A stretch of DNA of 64,000 nt from Paenibacillus azoreducens (GCF_021654775.1 NZ_AP025343.1:6512001-6576000), one strand, 5' to 3'. Shown: positions 36,842-44,810, counted from the stretch's first letter. The notes: generated by a model from the letters alone, not told the origin. Program-made: numbers and translations.

Positions 36842-36961
36842 TTATTTTTTTAGACCGGAAGGGGCGGTTCCTGATCTGCGCTGCTCCATGCAATTAACCG
36901 CCGCGGCAACGTCATACAGACTTTGCATGGAGCTTTCCCTGAAACTGTTCGCGTATCTCAC
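36842..36961 (-). CDS. Possible small protein (39 aa)
   Basis: GTG 36961 lies eight bases after GGAGGG and opens a 39-codon frame, beginning MRYANSFRESSMQSLYDVAA and ending in a basic SGLKK. It has no membrane segment and I do not recognise it. The strong ribosome site is the main support; codon use is unremarkable. Confidence 0.4.
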   Translation of the reverse strand: MRYANSFRESSMQSLYDVAAAVNCMEQRRSGTAPSGLKK

Positions 36962-37089
36962 GCTATAATCCCTCCTGTTTACCGATGTTACTCCCGAGTG
37001 TACAACAAAATTCAGGTTCGATCCAGTTTACATTGCCGTTTCTAAAACCCTGCCATCTGAAATCCTTTGTCTAAGAAATGCGAAATTCA

Positions 37090-37141
37090 CCCCACAAAGT
37101 GACGTGTAGCCTTTGAAGCTTATTCCGATTACTTTGCGGGG
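37090..37141. repeat. Repeat family B, copy 2 (52 bp)
   Basis: CCCCACAAAG at 37090-37099 and CTTTGCGGGG at 37132-37141; interior GAAGCTTATTCCGATTA. It lies in the gene-free stretch 36962-37314, whose only other feature is the terminator at 37168. Confidence 0.85.
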
Positions 37142-37167
37142 ACCCTGGAAGTTTATACTTGATATGT

Positions 37168-37208
37168 TAAAAAAGCCGTCCCCATCCGCTGTTTGGAGAC
37201 GGCTTTTC
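37168..37208. terminator. Bidirectional terminator
   Basis: AAAAGCCGTCcCC pairs with GGaGACGGCTTTT around a 12-nt loop, with T runs on both strands. On the minus strand it would end the DUF5684 transcript, about 110 bp past the stop. Confidence 0.85.
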
Positions 37209-37314
37209 TCATGATCTGTGCATCTTTAACGATAAATCGAATCATCAAGGCTGATGCATCAAAATTGCTTCAAGTTTCATTTACTTATGTAAGATTGATG
37301 CCTGCACCCTCTGC

Positions 37315-37701
37315 TTAGAAAGAAGCAAATGTTCCCGGGGGAGCCGGGGGTGCGTCAAGCACGTATTGCGTCTTGCTGGAGTAACCCCAAACTATCCACA
37401 TAATAATGTAAACCGGAGCCAGGAAAATACAAAAAAGAACATGAGCCGAGTTTTTGCCGAATGCATTCAGCAGCCTTACCTGCCAAATGATCGCAAACAC
37501 GACGTTCGCAATCGGCACCAGCATGATCAAAATCCACCATGCGTTCTCCTTGATCAGCTTCAATTGCAAGATCGTGTTCAAAATCGGAACGAACGCAAAC
37601 CAGGCGATATCGTCTCTCCCCGCCTTTTTGGCGAGTTGGAAATACGCGCCGCAAATCACAAGATAAATCGCAACATAAAGTACAATCAGAACTCCTACCA
37701 A
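37315..37701 (-). CDS. DUF5684-type membrane protein
   Basis: 128 residues with four hydrophobic segments. The core KKAGRDDIAWFAFVPILNTILQLKLI matches the DUF5684 pattern (GRpgW..iIPiYN), followed by NAWWILIMLVPIANVVFAI. The tail is Pro/Ala-rich (DAPPAPPGTF). The start is TTG 37701, seven bases after GGGGGT. Function unknown. Confidence 0.78.
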   Translation of the reverse strand: MVGVLIVLYVAIYLVICGAYFQLAKKAGRDDIAWFAFVPILNTILQLKLIKENAWWILIMLVPIANVVFAIIWQVRLLNAFGKNSAHVLFCIFLAPVYIIMWIVWGYSSKTQYVLDAPPAPPGTFASF

Positions 37702-37849
37702 TGAAATACCCCCAAAAATGTAATGACGTTAAAAATGCACCTTTCCTAAATTCGCCATATATTTCGGAATTCCTCCTAAATTGTCCCTATTTAGACATGA
37801 AACTACATCTTGGGACGGTTGACTTTTATGGAATACCTTATACGAACAT

Positions 37850-37886
37850 ACATAAAACCCCCGCAGCAAAAGCCGCAGGGGTTTCG
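37850..37886 (-). terminator. Terminator of the FMN-reductase gene
   Basis: AAACCCCTGCGGC pairs with GCTGCGGGGGTTT across a TTTT loop, with a short T tail on the minus strand, just past the stop at 37904. Confidence 0.8.
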
Positions 37887-37903
37887 ATCAAACCCGTTTA
37901 TTT

Positions 37904-38464
37904 TTATTTTAACGCCATTGCAGACGCTTGTTGGTTATACCATTTCACGAAGTTGTTAATAACGGAATCCAGGAAGATCACTGTTGCTTCATCCGTGATA
38001 TTGCCTTCTGCATCCATTTTTTCGTGAACGACACCCACATATACTTCATTGCCTGGAAGCAGCGGAGAATTGACCCCCGGCGAGAAGAGAATATCGCGTA
38101 GATGCTCTTGGGCGTGGACGCTGCCAAGAAGACCCATGGATGCCCCCATAATGAAGGATGGCTTGCCTACCATTACACGGTCTCCGCGGGACAGCCAGTC
38201 AATGACGTTTTTCAGAACGCCGGGAATCGAATAGTTGTACTCAGGCGTTACCCATAAAACGGCATCGGCCGCAGCCACTTTTTGACGAAGTTCCTGGACA
38301 GCAGCAGGCGGATCATTTTCGATATCCTGGTCATAAAAAGGAATGTCGCGGAGGTTCAAAATCTCAACGTCCATTTGTTCCTTGTATTTGTTCTTAACAT
38401 ACTCCGCAAGCTTCCGGTTATATGAATCTTTACGGATGCTTCCTACCAGTGCTACTACCTTCAT
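37904..38464 (-). CDS. NAD(P)H-dependent FMN reductase
   Basis: 186-residue flavodoxin-fold reductase. GSIRKDSYNRKLA forms the FMN phosphate loop and WVTPEYNYSIPGVLKNVIDW is the family signature found in chromate, quinone and azo reductases (YieF/ArsH-like). AGGAGGA sits nine bases before ATG 38464 but directly abuts the in-frame ATG 38473, so the inner one is the start. The gene follows a MarR regulator by 24 bp in the same transcript, a typical arrangement for quinone or electrophile detoxification. Confidence 0.9.
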   Translation of the reverse strand: MKVVALVGSIRKDSYNRKLAEYVKNKYKEQMDVEILNLRDIPFYDQDIENDPPAAVQELRQKVAAADAVLWVTPEYNYSIPGVLKNVIDWLSRGDRVMVGKPSFIMGASMGLLGSVHAQEHLRDILFSPGVNSPLLPGNEVYVGVVHEKMDAEGNITDEATVIFLDSVINNFVKWYNQQASAMALK

Positions 38465-38488
38465 CTCTCTCATTCCTCCTATTGGGAT

Positions 38489-38953
38489 TTATTTATCGGT
38501 ATTGCAAAAGCCAGGGCAGCCAAACTCCTTCCGTACGTTGTCACGCACCTTCCCAAGCAGCCGCCTGAGTTCGGATGTTTCCTCTTCCGTCAAACCTTTG
38601 CTTAACGACTCCCGCGTGGCAATACTGATGGTGTTCACGACCTCTCTAAGCTCCTTGGCTTTATCGGTAAGGTACACCTTAAAGCAGCGCCGGTCATTCG
38701 GGCATCCCACTCTCCGAATATATTCTTTGCCTTCAAGGCTGACAATCATTCGGGTAATGCTGGATTTATCCTTCCCGAGCTGCCGGGCGATGCAGTTCTG
38801 CGACATCCCTTCCTCTTCAAGCAGCAGAGCCAGGATCAGATACTGTTCCGGGGCTAATTGATAGGGAGCCAGCTGATTTTTCATATACTGCGTGATCTCC
38901 AAATCAACGGTATGAATCAGAACCCCAATGTTGTCGAATACCCTTGATACCAC
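38489..38953 (-). CDS. MarR-family regulator upstream of the reductase
   Basis: 154-residue winged-helix regulator; HTH MSQNCIARQLGKDKSSITRMIVSLEGKEYIRR and wing CPNDRRCFKVYLTDKAKEL. Three Cys (in the wing and near the C-terminus, FGCPGFC) could sense electrophiles, as MhqR/YodB-type regulators do; that is inference. The start is GTG 38953, five bases after GAGGTGATAGG; the longer frame upstream crosses the promoter. It is co-transcribed with the FMN reductase. Confidence 0.88.
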   Translation of the reverse strand: MVSRVFDNIGVLIHTVDLEITQYMKNQLAPYQLAPEQYLILALLLEEEGMSQNCIARQLGKDKSSITRMIVSLEGKEYIRRVGCPNDRRCFKVYLTDKAKELREVVNTISIATRESLSKGLTEEETSELRRLLGKVRDNVRKEFGCPGFCNTDK

Positions 38954-38996
38954 CCTATCACCTCGTTGGTTGATATAGCAACTGTTGACGTAAACA

Positions 38997-39025
38997 ATTA
39001 TCTGATGTCCGCCCAGTTTTGTCAA
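38997..39025 (-). promoter_or_regulatory. Promoter of the MarR-reductase operon
   Basis: TTGACA (39020-39025), 17 nt, GATAAT (38997-39002) on the minus strand. Just downstream GTTTACGTCAAC (10 of 12 palindromic) is a candidate MarR operator. Confidence 0.7.
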
Positions 39026-39100
39026 ATACTTCCGATCTTTTGATGTGTTGACAGCAAAAAATCCCCTGTTTGCCATGCTTCGCTCGGGGATTTTCATTCG

Positions 39101-39529
39101 TTATTTCATCTGCCCGATCGACAGACTTAATTTATAATTTCCGTAATCCAAAATCTTATCCAGCAGCTCATTCAGCTCCTGCGGCGAGCCGATCCGCACG
39201 CGCATCCAATAGCAGCCTTCGCCGCTCACGCGATGTGCTTCAACTACCTGCTTATGCTGCTGCACGAAGGACTGAAACTGTTGATGGGCCATGGGAGATT
39301 TCAAAAAAACCGTTACAAATGCCTGTACGGACAACCCGATTCTTTCCGGATTCCAGCGCAGCGTATAACCTTCGATTACTCCCGCGTCCTCCATTTTGCG
39401 CACCCGTGCGCCTACTGCCTGCCCCGTCAGGTGAACGAGCTCGCCGATTTCCTTAAATGAGCGGGTCGAATCTTCAATCAAATGCTCTAAAATCCGCAAA
39501 TCCACTTCATCCATCGTAAATTGATTCAC
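39101..39529 (-). CDS. Lrp/AsnC-family regulator
   Basis: 142 residues: N-terminal HTH (MDEVDLRILEHLIEDSTRSFKEIG then LTGQAVGARVRKMEDAGVI) and a C-terminal RAM ligand-binding domain with VSGEGCYWMRVRI. GTG 39529 lies 11 nt after AAAGGA. It is divergent from a metallo-hydrolase gene; the palindrome TTTCACCGTGAAA (39544-39556) overlaps the ribosome-site region and may be its operator. Effector likely an amino acid, unknown which. Confidence 0.9.
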   Translation of the reverse strand: MNQFTMDEVDLRILEHLIEDSTRSFKEIGELVHLTGQAVGARVRKMEDAGVIEGYTLRWNPERIGLSVQAFVTVFLKSPMAHQQFQSFVQQHKQVVEAHRVSGEGCYWMRVRIGSPQELNELLDKILDYGNYKLSLSIGQMK

Positions 39530-39543
39530 TTTTCATAAATTCC

Positions 39544-39556
39544 TTTCACCGTGAAA
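39544..39556. promoter_or_regulatory. Palindrome between Lrp and MBL genes
   Basis: TTTCAC-C-GTGAAA, a perfect 6-1-6 inverted repeat overlapping the Lrp-gene ribosome site; candidate autoregulatory operator. Confidence 0.45.
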
Positions 39557-39657
39557 GTTTCGGCCGATGTTTCGTTTCACCATGTTATGTGCTCACATGC
39601 CAACCGCATTTATAATAATAGCAGATCGACAAATTCCAAGCTAAGGGGTGTCATGAC

Positions 39658-40404
39658 ATGAAGATACAACTGATCCGCAACGCTTCATTATGGCTCGAAT
39701 ATGCAGGCCATAACTTTCTTATAGACCCGATGTTCAGCGACCAAGGGGCCAATCCGCCGGTGTTCAATACCGCAAACGACAAACGGAATCCGCTTGCTGC
39801 GCTTCCTTTGCCTATAGAAACGTGGGTACAGCCGGATGCCGTATTGTTAAGCCATTTACATCCGGACCATTGGGACCCGGCGGCAGTGGAGGCATTGGAT
39901 AAGACAGTACCGATTCTGTCTCAACCTGGTGAAGGGGATGCCGTACGTAAAGACGGTTTTACAAACGTGACGGAAATGGGCGAAAGTATTTCTTTTGGAG
40001 ATATAACAATCTTTCGCACATCGGGCCATCATGGCATCGGCGAAATCGGCAAGTTAATGGGACAGGTATCCGGGTATGTGTTCAAAGCTGTAGGCGAACC
40101 AACCCTTTACATCGCCGGTGACACGATTTGGTGCGATGAGGTAAAACAGGCTCTGGATGAACACCGCCCTGACATAACCATCGTTAACGCAGGCGGAGCC
40201 CAATTTCTGCAGGGCGGTCCGATCATCATGAACGAAGACGACGTCGTAAGCTTATGCCGCTATGCCCCTTACACAAAGGCGGCTGCCATTCATATGGAAG
40301 CGATCAACCACTGTTTTACCACAAGGGCAGACCTGAAGGAACGGCTGCTTGCTGAAGGGCTGGAAGATCAGGTTCAGATTCCTCTGGATGGCGAGTGGTT
40401 TTAA
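39658..40404 (+). CDS. MBL-fold metallo-hydrolase
   Basis: 248-residue metallo-beta-lactamase-fold hydrolase. Metal site: SHLHPDHWD (HxHxDH motif), later HHGIGEIGK and GDTIWCDE supplying further His/Asp ligands. It resembles the UlaG/YtkL-like predicted lactonase/hydrolase subgroup, without signal peptide. ATG 39658 is preceded by AAGGGG. Divergent from the Lrp regulator, which may control it. Substrate not deducible. Confidence 0.88.
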   Translation: MKIQLIRNASLWLEYAGHNFLIDPMFSDQGANPPVFNTANDKRNPLAALPLPIETWVQPDAVLLSHLHPDHWDPAAVEALDKTVPILSQPGEGDAVRKDGFTNVTEMGESISFGDITIFRTSGHHGIGEIGKLMGQVSGYVFKAVGEPTLYIAGDTIWCDEVKQALDEHRPDITIVNAGGAQFLQGGPIIMNEDDVVSLCRYAPYTKAAAIHMEAINHCFTTRADLKERLLAEGLEDQVQIPLDGEWF

Positions 40405-40420
40405 AACAGAGATATCGGAG

Positions 40421-40455
40421 AGCAATAGGGTTATGCTTCGCATAACCCTATTGCT
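40421..40455. terminator. Perfect 16-bp hairpin between convergent genes
   Basis: AGCAATAGGGTTATGC pairs with GCATAACCCTATTGCT around a TTC loop. There is no T tract on either side, so it may be a weak terminator or an mRNA 3'-end barrier rather than a classical one. Confidence 0.55.
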
Positions 40456-40488
40456 GCAGCGGCTGCATAACTTTTGCGATACTGGCTG

Positions 40489-40971
40489 TTATACTACGGC
40501 TAACTCGTAAATATACTGCTCTCCGATGATTCCTTCCCTTCTTCTTCCGGTATCCCGAAATCCTACTTTTTCATACAGCTTCTGCGCAGGAATATTTTTA
40601 TGATTTACCGCCAAAATCACCTCATTGTATTCCGGGAACTCGTTTTGGACGAAGTCCTGCAATAAAAGCATCGCTTTTTTGGCATACCCTTTTCCTTGTT
40701 CAATATGATTAATCGATAATGCCGTTAACAAAATGGCTTGCGGGTTATCGCTATAATTCTTCACTCTTTCGCTCGTATGAAGCAAAAAAAATCCTACGGG
40801 CTTCTGTCCATATGTGATGACAATCGGGTGTTTGCCTTCATCCGCCTCCAGCACTTCAAGCGGCAGGGCCGTAAACCGTGCTTGTTCGTCAGGAAGCCGG
40901 AATGCCGCGAGAGTTTCTTTATCCTTTTCCGTATACCTATGCAGGCTGAGCTGATCAATTGTGCACGACAC
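40489..40971 (-). CDS. GNAT-family N-acetyltransferase
   Basis: 160 residues: LSINHIEQGKGYAKKAMLLLQDF contains the Q-x-x-G-x-A/G acetyl-CoA loop, and LAVNHKNIPAQKLYEKVGFRDTGRR is the typical C-terminal strand-helix. GTG 40971 follows GGGGGA. It starts 15 bp after the DinB-like gene, so the two are co-transcribed. Substrate unknown. Confidence 0.88.
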   Translation of the reverse strand: MSCTIDQLSLHRYTEKDKETLAAFRLPDEQARFTALPLEVLEADEGKHPIVITYGQKPVGFFLLHTSERVKNYSDNPQAILLTALSINHIEQGKGYAKKAMLLLQDFVQNEFPEYNEVILAVNHKNIPAQKLYEKVGFRDTGRRREGIIGEQYIYELAVV

Positions 40972-40986
40972 TCGAAGTATCCCCCT

Positions 40987-41436
40987 TTATTTTGTCCCGA
41001 AAATTTGATTCAGATGATGTTCCATGTGATCAACATAGTCGTCGATTAGCCATTGCAAGGTTACCGTTTGCTCCTCGCTTAAAAGAAACCCGTTTGTCAA
41101 TTGATTTTCTGGAGTTCTCTCCCACACGGCCGCAATCTGCTTGTTTAAGCTCACCCAAAAACTTAAAATATGCTCGAACGGAAGCTCCTGATAATTCATC
41201 AATCGCACCCATTGATCCTGATCGTATTTGATGATTGTGTTCGGCTGTTCTTCATATTGGGCCCGTACAAATCTTTGCAGATTGTTCAGCGCGGAGTCGC
41301 ATAGATGGCCGAGTATTTCTTTTCGGGACCATTTATGCGGCTGCGGCCGTTCGGATATTTCCTGTTCCGACAATCCGCCGAATTTTACAGGAACCTCTGT
41401 CATCCAAATGTTCAGACGATCTAAAGCTGTTTGCAT
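40987..41436 (-). CDS. DinB-family four-helix protein
   Basis: 149 residues. PHKWSRKEILGHLCDSALNNLQRF carries the first metal-site His of the DinB/YfiT fold and WLIDDYVDHMEHHLNQI the C-terminal HxxHH-type set. These proteins bind a divalent metal and often act as thiol transferases; the specific role is unknown. ATG 41436 follows GGGGAGGGATA; an upstream in-frame ATG lacks a site. First gene of a pair with the acetyltransferase. Confidence 0.87.
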   Translation of the reverse strand: MQTALDRLNIWMTEVPVKFGGLSEQEISERPQPHKWSRKEILGHLCDSALNNLQRFVRAQYEEQPNTIIKYDQDQWVRLMNYQELPFEHILSFWVSLNKQIAAVWERTPENQLTNGFLLSEEQTVTLQWLIDDYVDHMEHHLNQIFGTK

Positions 41437-41532
41437 AACGTATCCCTCCCCAATGATCAATCCTATATAGTCTGGTTCATATTCCTATTTTACCTGTTTT
41501 TTTGCAAGACATGTTATCCGGATCCTTCAAGC

Positions 41533-41575
41533 CAAAAAAAGACCTGCCTCAGAGTTCTGAAGTGCAGGCCTTTTT
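41533..41575 (-). terminator. Terminator of the alpha/beta hydrolase gene
   Basis: AAGGCCTGC...GCAGGTCTT stem with T7 tail on the minus strand, 30 bp past the stop at 41605. Confidence 0.85.
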
Positions 41576-41604
41576 CACCAAAGGTATGAATCAAAAAAGT
41601 CTTT

Positions 41605-42441
41605 TTACAATGCCGTATGATCAACAAGTGTCTGAATCATCACATCCCAGTCATCTATGTGAAGCTCATGCCCGGCCCCGTTCAGCGTCACCAGCTTCGA
41701 ATTAGGGATAACTTCCGACAGATGGACGCCATGGGCATAAGGAATAATCGGGTCTTCCGTGCCATGAATGATCAATGCGGGCACATCGATTTCATGCGTT
41801 CGCAAAAGATACGTTTCCCCTCCGGAAACGAGTGCATGGTTTATCATGCTGGCCGGATTGAGAGAGCGTTTCGCTTCCTTTTCCGACAAAAGCGCTACTT
41901 TCCGCTCGTCGAAAGCACGCTCGGAACCCCTAAGAATCTTCCATTTTCCTAATGAAAATGCCGTTATCGCCTGCACGTCGGACCAATCCACATCTCCTGA
42001 ATGCGCAAAAAACTGCTCTACCTTTTCTTCCATCAGAGGAAGTCCAGGCGCAAAATTGGATGACGAGATTAGCGTTACGCTTAGAACCCGCTCCCGATGC
42101 CGCAGCGCGAGAATCTGTGTCAGCATCCCGCCCATCGACATGCCGACGATATGCGCTTTTTCGATTCCGTATCCATCCAGAACCCCCATCGCATCATCCG
42201 CCAAATCTTCAAACGAATATTCAGGTTCTCCCGGCGTATAAGTGACCGAGCGGCCTACGTCGCGGTTGTCGTAGCGGATGACGAATCTCCCCTCGTCCGC
42301 GATCCTTCTGCAAAAGTCATCCTCCCACCAAATCATTGATACAGAAGCACCCATAATCAGCAGCACAGCCGGATTTTGGGGGCTACCGAAGCTTTCCGTA
42401 CAAATGTCCACGCCGCGTGTTTTTACAAATCGTTCCGTCAT
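41605..42441 (-). CDS. Alpha/beta hydrolase (RdmC-like)
   Basis: 278 residues: VLLIMGASVSMIWWEDDFCRR oxyanion region, nucleophile Ser in GMSMGGML, acid Asp in HGTEDPIIP and His in GAGHELH. It resembles aclacinomycin-methylesterase-like hydrolases. ATG 42441 follows CGGAGGGATATG. Directly upstream lies a Rho-independent hairpin that ends the structured RNA at 42477-42720, so expression may depend on read-through of that terminator (inference). Substrate unknown. Confidence 0.88.
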   Translation of the reverse strand: MTERFVKTRGVDICTESFGSPQNPAVLLIMGASVSMIWWEDDFCRRIADEGRFVIRYDNRDVGRSVTYTPGEPEYSFEDLADDAMGVLDGYGIEKAHIVGMSMGGMLTQILALRHRERVLSVTLISSSNFAPGLPLMEEKVEQFFAHSGDVDWSDVQAITAFSLGKWKILRGSERAFDERKVALLSEKEAKRSLNPASMINHALVSGGETYLLRTHEIDVPALIIHGTEDPIIPYAHGVHLSEVIPNSKLVTLNGAGHELHIDDWDVMIQTLVDHTAL

Positions 42442-42476
42442 TTCATATCCCTCCGTTTACTTCTCATTGATGAAAT

Positions 42477-42503
42477 AAAAAAACACAGGCCTTCGCCTGT
42501 GTT
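42477..42503 (-). terminator. Terminator at the 3' end of the structured RNA
   Basis: AACACAGGC (42482-42490) pairs perfectly with GCCTGTGTT (42495-42503) around CTTC; on the minus strand it is followed by seven T. It sits 35 bp before the alpha/beta hydrolase start. Confidence 0.85.
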
Positions 42504-42720
42504 GGTATGCAGTAATCGGGAATGAAAGTATCGGACGCGAAACATACTCTATGATCACCAGTCTCAAACGAGCTGACTGCATAGAGCTTCCGGCTGCCGT
42601 ATGTTGATCCTTTTTCCGATTACTGCGCCAAAAAAGCACAGACTTCAAGCAAAACCCTATTCGCTTAAAGAGAAACCGGAAAAAAAATTAACACACGTAA
42701 CCCCTCCGTTCGTCTGAATT
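42477..42720 (-). ncRNA. Structured leader or small RNA of unknown class
   Basis: Transcribed on the minus strand from a predicted promoter at 42727-42755 to the terminator at 42477. It folds into nested helices: P1 42509-42519 with 42616-42626 (11 bp), P2 42541-42547 with 42599-42605 (7 bp, sharing one base with P3), P3 42547-42553 with 42580-42586 (7 bp), P4 42559-42563 with 42575-42579 (5 bp) around an 11-nt loop. P1 encloses 118 nt and is followed after about 5 nt by the terminator. All pairs are Watson-Crick. I find none of the consensus motifs of the SAM, TPP, FMN, lysine, purine, cobalamin or T-box families. It could be a riboswitch-like attenuator of the hydrolase gene or a stand-alone sRNA. 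Confidence 0.6.
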
Positions 42721-42726
42721 GCCTTT

Positions 42727-42755
42727 ATATTAACACAATGATAGATGGCTTACAA
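42727..42755 (-). promoter_or_regulatory. Predicted promoter of the structured RNA
   Basis: TTGTAA (42750-42755), 17-nt spacer, TAATAT (42727-42732) on the minus strand, just past the end of the deoR-type gene. Confidence 0.5.
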
Positions 42756-42775
42756 ATATTCCTCTAAAAAATGCA

Positions 42776-43555
42776 CTATCCACTTTTGCTGCTGATCAAT
42801 ACTTCAACATCCAGCTTGTTCAGCGCTTCGATCCATTCCTTGGAGCAGCCGGGATCCGTGACAATCATCGATATTTGCTCAATCGGCGCAATTTGCGCGA
42901 ATGTCGTAACCCCGAATTTGGAGTGATCCGCAACCAGGATGGCTTCTTCGGTTCGCTGCATCATTTTGCGCGACAGCAGCGCTTCTTCCAGATTGTATTC
43001 GGTAATGCCGTCGGCCAGCGAAATTCCTCCCGCTGAAATGAAGGCTTTATTCACTTTAAATTGACCCAGCAGCTGATGGGCGATGGCCCCGGTCGCCGCT
43101 TGGCAGCTCATGTTGACCTCGCCGCCGGCAAAAATGACTTTTCCTTGAAACCCGTCGAGCGCACAGGTCAAAATCGGCACGGAATTCGTAATGACGGTCA
43201 CGTCGGCCCGATCCTTCAGTTCACGCATAATTTCGATCGTTGTCGTTCCATTGTCCAGCAGGATGGTCTCCCCTTCTCTCACGAGAGAAGCCGCAAGTTT
43301 TCCGATCGCCCGTTTTTCGCCGCTGTGCATCTGGGATCTCTTGATAAAGGTCGGCTCGATCCGTTCGGAACGGGTCTGTACCGCACCCCCGTATACTTTG
43401 CGCAGCCGTCCTTCCTTTTCAAGCCTGTCCAAATCCCTGCGGATCGTCTCCGTTGAGACGTCAAACAGTTCCGCCAGGGCATGAACCTGCACTTTTCCTT
43501 CCGTATTCAGCCGGGCGAGAATCGTTTGACGTCGCTCTTCATAGGTTAGGGACAT
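42776..43555 (-). CDS. DeoR-family transcriptional regulator
   Basis: 259 residues: N-terminal HTH (YEERRQTILARLNTEGKVQV and LAELFDVSTETIRRDLDRLE KEG, the DeoR signature) and a sugar-phosphate-binding C-terminal domain of the ribose-isomerase-like fold (ILLDNGTTTIEIM ... ISAGGISLADGITEYNLEE). ATG 43555 follows GGAGGAATG. It is divergent from a phosphoesterase-transporter pair, and AAAACAACAA repeats on both sides of the intergenic region fit DeoR operators, so it likely represses both directions in response to a phosphosugar. Confidence 0.92.
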   Translation of the reverse strand: MSLTYEERRQTILARLNTEGKVQVHALAELFDVSTETIRRDLDRLEKEGRLRKVYGGAVQTRSERIEPTFIKRSQMHSGEKRAIGKLAASLVREGETILLDNGTTTIEIMRELKDRADVTVITNSVPILTCALDGFQGKVIFAGGEVNMSCQAATGAIAHQLLGQFKVNKAFISAGGISLADGITEYNLEEALLSRKMMQRTEEAILVADHSKFGVTTFAQIAPIEQISMIVTDPGCSKEWIEALNKLDVEVLISSKSG

Positions 43556-43605
43556 ATCAGCATTCCTCCTCACCTGTGCAATTCCAATTGCTTTCGTGTG
43601 TTTTT

Positions 43606-43615
43606 TTGTTGTTTT
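43606..43615. promoter_or_regulatory. Candidate DeoR operator half, inverted
   Basis: TTGTTGTTTT is the reverse complement of the AAAACAACAA units at 43762 and 43782; it lies just upstream of the deoR-type start. Confidence 0.45.
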
Positions 43616-43725
43616 GTTTCAGTTTATTCGTTTCGAACAATCGTTGTCAAACGACAAAGAGAACGTGTCCTAAAAAATATAGCGAAATCTATGCATGTCC
43701 TTCGAGCATGATATCTAAAAAAGAA

Positions 43726-43791
43726 TTGACAACATTTTACGCAGAGCATACAATCAACATGAAAACAACAAATTTAATTATAAAACAACAA
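43726..43791 (+). promoter_or_regulatory. Promoter and operator repeats of the phosphoesterase operon
   Basis: TTGACA (43726-43731), 17 nt, TACAAT (43749-43754), then two direct repeats AAAACAACAA at 43762-43771 and 43782-43791, spaced 20 bp (two helical turns) and located at the start of transcription, a repressing position for the divergent DeoR protein. Confidence 0.7.
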
Positions 43792-43828
43792 CATTACAAC
43801 TTTAGTTTTTACAAGGAGGAAATTTTTC

Positions 43829-44788
43829 ATGAGCCGCCAATTATCTTTCCGGCAGGATGGAACCTTTACGATTGTACAATTCACCGATCTTCATTGGAAA
43901 AACGGCGAACCCGAAGATTACCGCACCCGCTCCCTCATGGAGATGGTCTTGGATGAGGAAAAACCGGATATGGTTGTCTTTACGGGCGATGTCATCTATA
44001 CCGGTCCCGTTTCGCCCGGCTACACCGAATGCCAGAATCCGGAGCAGGCCTTCCGGGATGCGGTCGGCACGGTCGAACAGCGCGGTATCCCATGGGCCGT
44101 TGTTTTCGGCAATCATGACACGGAGCAGCACATCACCCGTGAAGAACTGATACAGGTTGTCATGACGCATAAGCACACCTTAGCCGAATCCGGACCAAAG
44201 GAAATTACCGGTGAAGGCAATTATACGGTCGAACTTGTCGATGCCGAAGGAAAGCCGGCGGCCAATCTATATTTTCTGGATTCCGGCAGCGTGTCGCCGC
44301 TGGAGCATGTTCCCTATTACAACTGGATTCGACGGGATCAGATCGATTGGCTTGTAAAAGAATCGGAGCGGTTGAATCCTGACAACCAGGCGAAACTGCC
44401 TGCCCTCGCCTTCTTCCATATACCGATTCCGGAATATCAGGTTGTATGGGATACGCAAACCTGCTATGGCCATAAACATGAACCGGTCTGCTGCGCCCCC
44501 GTCAACTCGGGATTGTTCACCGCTCTCCTTGAGATGGGCGATGTTGTCGGCACGTTCTGCGGACATGATCACGTGAATGATTATGAAGGCATGCTGCATG
44601 GCATCCGTCTTTGCTACGGTCGGGCAAGCGGTTTTAACACTTACGGCAAAGAAGGATTCGAACGCGGCGCGCGCGTGATCCACCTGAAATCGGGAGAAGC
44701 CGGTTTCTCCACTTGGCTGCGCCTGGAGGATGGTTCGGTTGTCAGCAAGCAGCCTGTTCATCAACCCGAAACAGCCAACGAAAAATAA
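43829..44788 (+). CDS. Calcineurin-like metallophosphoesterase
   Basis: 319 residues with the full phosphoesterase motif set: FTDLHW (DxH), FTGDVIY (GDxx), FGNHDTEQH (GNHD), FFHIPIPE and FCGHDHVND (GHDH). No signal peptide, so it acts in the cytoplasm. The family hydrolyses phosphate mono- or diesters, often cyclic nucleotides or phosphosugars. ATG 43829 follows an excellent AAGGAGGAA. First gene of an operon with a DMT transporter, opposite a DeoR regulator, which suggests a phosphorylated carbohydrate or glycerol-type substrate. Confidence 0.92.
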   Translation: MSRQLSFRQDGTFTIVQFTDLHWKNGEPEDYRTRSLMEMVLDEEKPDMVVFTGDVIYTGPVSPGYTECQNPEQAFRDAVGTVEQRGIPWAVVFGNHDTEQHITREELIQVVMTHKHTLAESGPKEITGEGNYTVELVDAEGKPAANLYFLDSGSVSPLEHVPYYNWIRRDQIDWLVKESERLNPDNQAKLPALAFFHIPIPEYQVVWDTQTCYGHKHEPVCCAPVNSGLFTALLEMGDVVGTFCGHDHVNDYEGMLHGIRLCYGRASGFNTYGKEGFERGARVIHLKSGEAGFSTWLRLEDGSVVSKQPVHQPETANEK

Positions 44789-44810
44789 ATATTAAGGAGT
44801 ATTAGCATCC

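Noticed and set aside
42457..42648. 63-codon minus-strand frame inside the structured RNA region
   Set aside because: It is encoded by perfectly self-complementary arms and the terminator, with no ribosome site; an RNA reading explains the sequence better.
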